Below are positions 12,922 through 17,646 of a DNA stretch of 17,646 bases, in pieces (the first letter of the stretch is position 1; the number at the start of each line of letters is the position of its first letter). The stretch spans positions 1 through 17,646 of the forward strand of contig JALVGO010000011.1 in NCBI GenBank assembly GCA_027029065.1. The letters run 5' to 3'. Source of the DNA: Sulfurovum sp. Its GTDB lineage: Bacteria > Campylobacterota > Campylobacteria > Campylobacterales > Sulfurovaceae. Below the pieces are notes generated by a model. The model worked only from the letters and a program-made list of their open reading frames with translations. It searched no databases and was not told the DNA's origin. The position numbers were made by a program, and so were the translations under genes.

Positions 12922-13049
12922 CATGACAATGTCATCATCCATGAGTTTACCCATGAGATCGACTTTATATGGATGGGGAGATAGACGGTGTGCCGCCTCT
13001 GGAGCGTTCCAAGTATGACAGCTGGACAAAGGTGCTGTATGAAGACTTT
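12922..13049 (+). pseudogene. Relic of an MtfA-like zinc-dependent peptidase
   Basis: One plus frame from 12922 reads HDNVIIHEFTHEIDF, containing the zinc-protease motif HEFTH. A frameshift at about 12967 continues in another frame as MDGEIDGVPPLERSKYDSW and on to VLYEDF. Joined, they match the order found in MtfA-type peptidases (N-V-V-I-H-E-F-A-H-K-L-D, then D-G, G-V-P, W). A stop codon lies directly upstream (TGA, 12919-12921), and the fragment is bounded by the clc stop on one side and the mazF stop on the other. Only about 42 residues of a ~250-residue protein remain, so it is a degraded remnant. Confidence 0.7.
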
Positions 13050-13052
13050 AGA

Positions 13053-13364
13053 TTAATCTACCAACATCTCTTTGATGATTTTTTTCACTTCTTCAATCTT
13101 TTTTCTGCTGATTTTTGTATCTGTCACTTTAACGATTCTTTTTACCGAGATGGTTCGTATTTGGTCAAGTACGACAAAACTATCATCTCCAAGTTGGACT
13201 CTTGTTGGATAGTCTTTTTTCTTGGAAGTCATAGGTGCTACGATGACATTGCTATAGTTCATCTCATTGGGTGAAATGATCAGGCAGGGTCTTGTTTTTT
13301 GTATTTCCGAACCGATGGTAGGGTCGAGGTTGACTATGACGACATTATACTGCTTATATCTCAT
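13053..13364 (-). CDS. mazF: MazF/PemK-family mRNA interferase toxin
   Basis: 103 residues. The family pattern is clear: VNLDPTIGSEIQKTRPCLI followed by SPNEMN, VIVAPMTS, YPTRV and VVLDQIRTIS. R25 (in KTRP) and T46 (in PMTS) sit where the catalytic Arg and Thr of MazF lie, so the toxin appears intact and would cleave mRNA at short specific sequences. It overlaps the antitoxin gene by 11 bp, so translation is coupled. Its stop is adjacent to the MtfA-like relic, which suggests that the pair arrived in, or replaced part of, that gene. Cleavage specificity cannot be read from the sequence. Confidence 0.9.
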   Translation of the reverse strand: MRYKQYNVVIVNLDPTIGSEIQKTRPCLIISPNEMNYSNVIVAPMTSKKKDYPTRVQLGDDSFVVLDQIRTISVKRIVKVTDTKISRKKIEEVKKIIKEMLVD

Positions 13365-13584
13365 CCCATGTATCCATATCTAAAGCATCATCGATTAGCA
13401 GTGCATCGTCTTCTTGTTGAAACTTTTTATCCCATCCTTTCCGTGGCTCTTCTATGGTATCGAGGATAATACGACCTTCTTCTATATGTAACTCAAAAAG
13501 TTGAGGCGTATCCATCTCTTTGAGTACAGAAGCGGGTATGCGTATGCCTTTGCTTGTACCTATATCTATGAGTGAAACCTGCAT
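13354..13584 (-). CDS. mazE: MazE-type antitoxin (AbrB-like DNA-binding domain)
   Basis: 76 residues from ATG 13584, with AAGGAG at 5-nt spacing. The N-terminal half has the SpoVT/AbrB swapped-hairpin pattern: SLIDIGTSKGIRIPASVL, then FELHIEEGRIIL. The C-terminal half is acidic and probably disordered until it binds toxin, with R-K-G-W as in MazE proteins and ending MDTWDEI. It neutralises the downstream MazF-like toxin and, with it, should repress the shared promoter, where two copies of a 10-bp palindrome overlap the -10 box. Order antitoxin-toxin with overlap is standard. Confidence 0.88.
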   Translation of the reverse strand: MQVSLIDIGTSKGIRIPASVLKEMDTPQLFELHIEEGRIILDTIEEPRKGWDKKFQQEDDALLIDDALDMDTWDEI

Positions 13585-13597
13585 ATGAACTCCTTTT

Positions 13598-13630
13598 TAT
13601 AATTATATTATAATTATAAAATTGTGTCAA
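13598..13630 (-). promoter_or_regulatory. Consensus promoter with twin palindromic operators for mazEF
   Basis: The minus strand has TTGACA (13625-13630), 17 bp, then TATAAT (13602-13607): both hexamers perfect. The 10-bp palindrome TATAATTATA occurs twice, at 13598-13607 and 13609-13618, 11 bp apart, so two identical sites face the same side of the helix over the -10. Transcription would start near 13595, at the very edge of the ribosome binding site. This fits autoregulation by the MazE/MazF complex. Confidence 0.7.
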
Positions 13631-13659
13631 TGCTTGCGTAAAGCGATAAGCAGTAAAGG

Positions 13660-13866
13660 TTAGATCAGCCCTAACTCAGCAAGGATCGCTTCGACTTTGG
13701 GAGAGATCTGTGCCAATTCGTTGAGGAAGGTACCCCATGCCTTGTCTTCGGCATACCACTCTTCAATGTGTTTAAAAGAGTTGCTCTTCTCCTCTTCGCT
13801 CAGTTCGTTGGATTTGTCAATATTCTCTTTGATGCGTTCAAGATGTTTCAGGTTTGTCCGGCTCAT
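13660..13866 (-). CDS. Small hypothetical protein, 68 residues
   Basis: ATG 13866 is preceded by AAGGAG, 9 nt after the stop of the next small gene upstream, so the two form an operon. The protein is predicted to be nearly all helical, rich in Glu and Lys, without cysteines, membrane segments or signal peptide. It has a run NLKHLERIKENIDKSNELS, then W-Y-A-E-D-K-A-W and an ending that looks like an amphipathic helix (VEAILAELGLI). I do not recognise it. The size and pairing resemble small accessory modules, but no toxin or antitoxin fold is evident. Confidence 0.65.
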   Translation of the reverse strand: MSRTNLKHLERIKENIDKSNELSEEEKSNSFKHIEEWYAEDKAWGTFLNELAQISPKVEAILAELGLI

Positions 13867-13875
13867 GGTTTCTCC

Positions 13876-14085
13876 TTAGTAGTTGTCGTATTTTCCGGAA
13901 CTCACTTCCGCTTTCAGGGTGTCGAGAGCCTCCTGCATCGCACCAAGAATCAGCTCTGCAGATGCTCTGTCGTTATTTTCCGGAATGTCCCAGTCAAATA
14001 TCTTCATATTGGCTTTGAAGATTGCCCGTACCTCTTTTTGGATTTCACGCTTCATCGCTTCGAACTCTTTTTCCTGCGGTGTCAT
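13876..14085 (-). CDS. Small hypothetical protein, 69 residues
   Basis: ATG 14085 is preceded by AGAGGAAA. The protein is helical and charged: a Glu/Lys-rich N-terminal helix (EKEFEAMKREIQKEVRA), a short aromatic loop with KIFDWDIPENND, and a second helix (SAELILGAMQEALDTLKAE) with a polar tail SSGKYDNY. No known motif. It is the first gene of a two-gene unit with the 68-residue protein downstream, divergent from the exported repeat protein. Function unknown; likely real because both genes have good ribosome sites and tight spacing. Confidence 0.65.
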   Translation of the reverse strand: MTPQEKEFEAMKREIQKEVRAIFKANMKIFDWDIPENNDRASAELILGAMQEALDTLKAEVSSGKYDNY

Positions 14086-14197
14086 AATCTATTTCCTCTT
14101 TTTGTTTTGTTATATTTATCATAACACTGTTTTGTTAATGAAAATAGCATACAATGCCAAAAAAAGAAAAAACTATTTTCTAAATGGAGTTTCAGGT

Positions 14198-15031
14198 ATG
14201 ATGGGCAATATGCGATTGTTTATGCTTAGTTGTATGCTTTCAACCATAGCTGTATGTGCAAACCCTGCTGTGATTCGAAGCTGGGACAGTGTTAGCAAAG
14301 GGGGAGTCATATATGAGCGTAACGCAACAGTTCCGTTTACAGGTGTTGTCCGATATGAGTATCCCGGTGGTAAACTTTTTAAAGAGATGCCGGTAAAACA
14401 GGGGTTGGTAGACGGGATAGTGACAACCTGGTATGAAAACGGGCAGAAGGCATCCCAGACAGTATATCATAACGGTATTGTGGACGGACATTGCTTCAAG
14501 TGGCACAAGAACGGAAAGAAAAAATATGAGGTGACCTTTGTAGATGGTCTGGAAGAGGGAGAGGTAAAGAGCTGGTACAGTAACGGCAGTCCCAAAAAAT
14601 ATATCTATTTTAAACATGGCAAACGTGACGGAAAGATGCAGATGTGGTACAAAAGCGGAGAGAAACGTGCCCTGTCACACTTTAAAAACGGAAAATATGA
14701 CGGCAAACGCATTACTTGGTTTAAAGACGGCAAGGTAAGCAGTGAGGGGAGCTACAAAGAGGGGAGCAAAGAGGGGCACTTCTGCACCTATTTTGAAGAT
14801 GGACACAAAAGTCTGGAAGAGACCTATCGGCACAACAGGCTTGAAGGGAAACGTACGGTCTGGTACCCTAACGGACAAAAAAAACATGAGCATTTCTTTT
14901 TACATGGTAAACCAGAGGGTAAAGATACCGTGTGGTTTAAAAACGGGCAGAAGCAGCATGAGGTGGTGTTGAAAAACGGTAAAATCGTTCAGGAACTTCA
15001 CTGGTACGAGGATGGCAGACAGATACGCTGA
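14198..15031 (+). CDS. Exported YwqK/MORN-type repeat protein
   Basis: 277 residues from ATG 14198, behind GGAG at 8-nt spacing; ATG 14201 or 14210 are alternatives. A Sec signal peptide (MRLFMLSCMLSTIAVCA) is followed by a short N-terminal region and then eight consecutive 24-residue units of the form GxxxGxxxxWYxNGxKxxxxxFxxG, the YwqK/MORN-variant repeat. A ninth, shorter one ends the protein. Such repeats fold into beta-meander sheets; some members neighbour toxins and are annotated as antitoxins, others are surface-associated. There is no toxin partner of that kind here, so periplasmic or surface function is open. More A-rich than its neighbours. Confidence 0.85.
   Translation: MMGNMRLFMLSCMLSTIAVCANPAVIRSWDSVSKGGVIYERNATVPFTGVVRYEYPGGKLFKEMPVKQGLVDGIVTTWYENGQKASQTVYHNGIVDGHCFKWHKNGKKKYEVTFVDGLEEGEVKSWYSNGSPKKYIYFKHGKRDGKMQMWYKSGEKRALSHFKNGKYDGKRITWFKDGKVSSEGSYKEGSKEGHFCTYFEDGHKSLEETYRHNRLEGKRTVWYPNGQKKHEHFFLHGKPEGKDTVWFKNGQKQHEVVLKNGKIVQELHWYEDGRQIR
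14402..14977 (+). repeat. Eight 72-bp coding repeat units
   Basis: The first codon of each unit falls at 14402, 14474, 14546, 14618, 14690, 14762, 14834 and 14906: exactly 72 bp apart with no insertion or deletion. Sequence identity between units is low at the DNA level, so the period is kept by selection on the protein fold rather than by recent duplication. Confidence 0.85.
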
Positions 15032-15260
15032 TTATTTATGGGGGGGGGAGTAATGGTTATCAACCAGCGCTTTTAGCTGCTCTTTTGCCCGGGCATATCC
15101 GAGGGCAATCATCTCCTCCGCTCAGCGCTCCCATCGAAGAGCCCGAAATTGAGGCAATTTTGAAGCCGTGTTCTTTAAGCCACCGTATAATGCCAATGTG
15201 TGCCAACCCCCTTGCACCGCCACTGCCAAGTACCAGAGATACTGTTTTACTCTTTGACAT
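15032..15260 (-). pseudogene. Patatin-like phospholipase with internal deletion
   Basis: From ATG 15260 (AGAGG upstream) the first 46 residues are a clear patatin N-terminus: oxyanion loop GSGGARG (12-18) and nucleophile elbow GSSMG (S42). Right after GAL the frame breaks and ends at TGA 15060. One base over, another frame reads AEEMIALGYARAKEQL, then KALVDNHYSPP, stopping at 15032; this resembles the C-terminal helix of bacterial RssA-like patatins (E-E-x-I-x-x-G-Y-x-x-A). So ~200 central residues, including the catalytic Asp-Gly, seem to be deleted at about 15121. GAGCG is present twice beside the junction. Inactive remnant. Confidence 0.75.
15040..15048 (+). repeat. Nine-G homopolymer
   Basis: Nine consecutive G on the plus strand, 9 nt after the stop of the repeat-protein gene and within the last codons of the patatin relic. 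Such tracts are slippage-prone and are used for phase variation in Campylobacter and Helicobacter, but here no intact reading frame depends on it. Confidence 0.9.
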
Positions 15261-15310
15261 GTTTTTTCCTCTTATGTTCTCTTTGAGTAGTATGGCAGAG
15301 AGAACGGAAC

Positions 15311-15409
15311 CGAGTGCTTTAGCCTCGCACTAATGCCGATTTGCAACATAGTGGTCTGCGGGACTAAAGTCTCCGACTCCAATAACCAATATACCAGTTA
15401 CCAATAACC
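15311..15409. repeat. Hairpin-rich intergenic repeat-like DNA
   Basis: AGTGC (15313-15317) pairs with GCACT (15327-15331). A second hairpin uses CGGGACT (15359-15365) and AGTCTCCG (15368-15375, one bulged T). Then CCAATAACC occurs at 15379-15387 and 15401-15409. There is no reading frame of note. The arrangement looks like a dispersed intergenic element or its remnant, lying between the patatin relic and the next gene. Confidence 0.35.
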
Positions 15410-15410
15410 C

Positions 15411-16391
15411 CTAAAAGAGGCTGTACTCCTCCTGTATGGTGTTGAGGATACTCTTGTCGGCATTGTAGATAAAGGCGTAGTTGAAGTGGATGCTTTTGAG
15501 GATATCACGTACCTCCTCTTCCGTTTCGAACCAATGCGGGCGGTCGATGCCCGGTATTTTGGTCTTTGGCGGAGTAAGAACAATGCTCTTGACCCACATA
15601 TTGGAGCGTTTGACATACTCACGAGCCTTTTCGATGTCAGGGAGGTTGTCGACAAAGATGGCGACTTTGTCACTCATGCCCGATTTGGTCGAGTTGAGTT
15701 TGTGGTCGATGAAAACAGGTACAAAGTGTTTGGTGTACTTGACCCGGTCAATGGAGTAGGGCAGCTCTTCGTTGTTGCAGAAGTCCACCACACGCAGCAG
15801 ATATTCCAGATGAAACGGTGCCATCTCCTTTTCCTGATAGACAAATCCGCCCACTTTGAAGGTGGTACGAAAGAGGGTGTCTGAGATAGCATACCCCTCC
15901 ACCTCTTTGTTCAGACGCGGCACGTCGGGTTTGATCATCTGCATCAGGGTTTTGTCGGTTCCGACAAAGAGCACATCGTCTGAGTTGAGGATCTGCTCAA
16001 AGGCTTTGCGCCAGTCATCTGCGATGAATGCGATGTTGCCTTTGTGGGTGAGGATCATCTTCAGAAAGCTCATCTCGTGCGGCAGCAGGTAGAAGAACTT
16101 CGCCTCTTTTTTGAGAATGACATAGCGCAGCAGTTTAAAGGCGGCAAGCTGTATGTCGGCAACCTTGATCCATGCGATCTCGTCATCGTTTCGGACAATA
16201 TCGTCACTGTCATAGACAATGGCGTAGGCACCGTTTTGGAGTGCTTTGTCGATCTCCTCCTGTGAAGAGGAGAAAAAGAGGTCGCCGTGATCGACCTTGG
16301 AGTGGTAAACGGTTGCACCTTCAACAGCCTGTACCTGCGGGGTATTGCTCAGTGTGCCTTCGGTGAGGTTTACGATATCTTCTATTTTCAT
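15411..16391 (-). CDS. Conserved hypothetical protein with Mur-ligase N-terminal-like domain
   Basis: 326 residues from ATG 16391, with AGGATAAC upstream, only 2 nt after the metG stop, so certainly co-transcribed with metG. The first ~95 residues (MKIEDIVNLTEG, then HGDLFFSSSQEEIDKALQNGAYAIVYDSD) follow the pattern of the MurE/MurF N-terminal domain: G-D-L-F-x-x, then A-x-x-x-GA-x-A-I/V-V. The rest lacks a Mur-ligase P-loop (no GxxGKT), so it is not a functional ligase of that type. A Rossmann-like stretch (DKVAIFVDNLPDIEKAREYV) lies in the last third. As I recall, Helicobacter and Campylobacter also have an uncharacterised gene next to their methionyl-tRNA synthetase gene. Function unknown. 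Confidence 0.72.
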   Translation of the reverse strand: MKIEDIVNLTEGTLSNTPQVQAVEGATVYHSKVDHGDLFFSSSQEEIDKALQNGAYAIVYDSDDIVRNDDEIAWIKVADIQLAAFKLLRYVILKKEAKFFYLLPHEMSFLKMILTHKGNIAFIADDWRKAFEQILNSDDVLFVGTDKTLMQMIKPDVPRLNKEVEGYAISDTLFRTTFKVGGFVYQEKEMAPFHLEYLLRVVDFCNNEELPYSIDRVKYTKHFVPVFIDHKLNSTKSGMSDKVAIFVDNLPDIEKAREYVKRSNMWVKSIVLTPPKTKIPGIDRPHWFETEEEVRDILKSIHFNYAFIYNADKSILNTIQEEYSLF

Positions 16392-16393
16392 TG

Positions 16394-17646
16394 TTATCCT
16401 ATAGGGGTACCCGGTTTTTTGGGTTTTTCCGGACGGATCATGCACAGACCGTCTTCATCTTTGGCAGCAAGCAGCATACCTTCGCTTTTGTGTCCCATCA
16501 GTTTGGCAGGCTTGAGGTTGGCGACCACACATACCTGGGTACCGAGCATCTCTTCTGCGCTGTACCACTCTCTGATCCCAGCAACGATCTGGCGCGGTAT
16601 CTCCTCACCAAGATCGACCTGGAGCAGGAGGAGTTTTTTGCTTTTGGGCACCTCTTCTGCCTTGACAACCGTACCGACCTTGAGGGAGGTCTGGAAGAAC
16701 TGGTCGATGCCAATTAGTGCAATACCTTCTTCTTTCTCTTCACCTTTTGGTTCTTTTTTGGGTTTGCTCTCTTTTTGGGGTTCAGGTGTTTTGTCTTCCG
16801 GTACCGCCTGTTCAAGCAGCGGTGCTTCGATGCGCGGGAAGAGCGGCGGGATCTTCTCTATAGTAAAGGTCTCAAGCAGCTGTTTCTCTTTAAACAGACG
16901 TCTCCAGCTTGCATGGTCGATGGTGAAGCCAAGCGCTGTGGCGATCTTGGGGCAGATTTGGGGCATGACAGGGTAGAGCATGACAGCCACTTTTGCCAAA
17001 ATGGCGGCGATGAGCCCGTTGAGCGCCATCGCCTCCTCCTCTTTGCCTTCCTTCATGAGTGTCCACGGCTGGTACTTGTCGATGGCTTTGTTGGCAACGG
17101 TCAGCGGACGCCAAAGCTCTTCGAGGTAACGGTGTATCTGCATCTCAAACAGCAGCGGTTCGAGTTTCTCCAGTGATGCCTCGACTTCATCGAGTTCAGC
17201 CTGATAATATTTGGCTACGTTTGAGGAGTCCACTCTACCCTCAAAGTATTTGCCGCTCATACCAATGAGGCGGTTGAGCAGGTTGCCAAGGTCATTTCCA
17301 AGGTCGGAGTTGATGCGGTCGATGAGCGCTTTCTGGCTGAAGTCGCCGTCACCACCGAAAGGCACCTCTCTGAGCATGAAGTAGCGGAAGTTGTCCAGTC
17401 CATAGGCATCGGCAACCTCTCTTGGGTTGATGACATTGCCTTTGGATTTGCTCATCTTCTCACCGTCTCGTGTCCACCAGCCGTGTGCGGCGATGTGCTT
17501 TGGAAGCTCCATCCCGAGGCTCATGAGGAAAGCCGGCCAGTAGATGGCGTGGAAACGGAGGATATCTTTGCCTATGAGGTGTACGCGCGCAGGCCAGAAG
17601 TCCATCTTCGCTTCATCGGTACCGTAGCCAAGTGCCGTGACGTAGT
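16394..17646 (-). CDS. metG: Methionyl-tRNA synthetase (C-terminal part, 5' end outside window)
   Basis: Charges tRNA-Met with methionine in the cytoplasm. The visible ~416 codons run from the second half of the catalytic domain (FWPARVHLIGKDILRFHAIYW) through the KMSKS signature and the anticodon-binding helical domain. A Lys/Glu/Pro linker follows, then a C-terminal Trbp111-like tRNA-binding/dimerisation domain (IDQFFQTSLKVGTVVKAEEV, ending with GHKSEGMLLAA). The open frame continues past base 17646, so the N-terminus with the HIGH motif is not seen. No break in frame. It leads a unit with the Mur-N-like gene downstream. Confidence 0.97.
   Translation of the reverse strand, partial: YVTALGYGTDEAKMDFWPARVHLIGKDILRFHAIYWPAFLMSLGMELPKHIAAHGWWTRDGEKMSKSKGNVINPREVADAYGLDNFRYFMLREVPFGGDGDFSQKALIDRINSDLGNDLGNLLNRLIGMSGKYFEGRVDSSNVAKYYQAELDEVEASLEKLEPLLFEMQIHRYLEELWRPLTVANKAIDKYQPWTLMKEGKEEEAMALNGLIAAILAKVAVMLYPVMPQICPKIATALGFTIDHASWRRLFKEKQLLETFTIEKIPPLFPRIEAPLLEQAVPEDKTPEPQKESKPKKEPKGEEKEEGIALIGIDQFFQTSLKVGTVVKAEEVPKSKKLLLLQVDLGEEIPRQIVAGIREWYSAEEMLGTQVCVVANLKPAKLMGHKSEGMLLAAKDEDGLCMIRPEKPKKPGTPIG

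Noticed and set aside
13768..14124. Plus-strand open frame opposite the two small helical-protein genes
   Set aside because: Phe/Leu-rich shadow of Glu/Lys-rich genes; the minus-strand genes have ribosome sites and tight spacing.
13883..14197. In-frame upstream extension of the YwqK/MORN-type gene
   Set aside because: It runs antisense through the 69-residue gene; the signal peptide and GGAG site place the start at 14198.
1..17646. CRISPR array, tRNA, rRNA or transposase
   Set aside because: No spacer-like regular DNA repeats, no cloverleaf ending in CCA, and no transposase or integrase motifs were found on either strand.

Overview
The window looks like a chromosomal segment of a Campylobacterota (epsilonproteobacterial) bacterium, probably a Sulfurovum- or Sulfurimonas-like chemolithotroph. 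This is inferred from gene content and style: a neelaredoxin-type superoxide reductase, a Suv3-type helicase, a monoheme cytochrome of sulfur-oxidizer style, a metG followed by a conserved hypothetical gene, extended TGnTATAAT promoters and compact operons. No 16S or other marker is present, so genus is a guess. There are 21 intact or edge-truncated genes, one very weak small-ORF candidate and two gene relics. There are no tRNAs, rRNAs, CRISPR arrays or recognisable transposase genes. No gene-free stretch exceeds 300 bases.

Left part (1-2082): the start of a response regulator on the minus strand faces a plus-strand operon. That operon encodes a periplasmic monoheme cytochrome c whose C-terminal third resembles Spy/CpxP metal-resistance proteins, then two half-length membrane permeases (ArsP/DUF318-like) with overlapping stop and start codons. 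Two TTCACA repeats 11 bp apart sit just upstream of the cytochrome -10 box, which fits an OmpR/PhoB-type activator. Together these suggest an envelope or metal(loid)-stress module, the most system-like candidate in the window.

Second part (2144-8017): a superoxide reductase on the minus strand is divergent from a cardiolipin-synthase-like phospholipase-D protein and an endonuclease/exonuclease/phosphatase-family protein. These run convergently into a large Suv3-type RNA helicase with a C-terminal zinc ribbon, preceded by a small unknown gene.

Third part (8237-12897): a run of four tightly packed plus-strand genes (HdeD-like membrane protein, APC amino-acid permease, EI24-like membrane protein, exported thioredoxin-fold protein) is followed by a ClC chloride channel/transporter with its own promoter and unusual selectivity and proton-path residues.

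Accessory part (12898-15410): a decayed MtfA-like zinc peptidase fragment, a MazEF-type toxin-antitoxin pair under a consensus promoter overlapped by twin palindromes, two small unknown genes, an exported protein with eight exact 24-residue YwqK/MORN-type repeats, a patatin-like phospholipase reduced by an internal deletion, a nine-G tract and hairpin-rich intergenic repeat DNA. This part shows turnover.

Right end (15411-17646): a Mur-ligase-N-terminal-like protein of unknown function lies directly downstream of metG (methionyl-tRNA synthetase), whose 5' part is outside the window.
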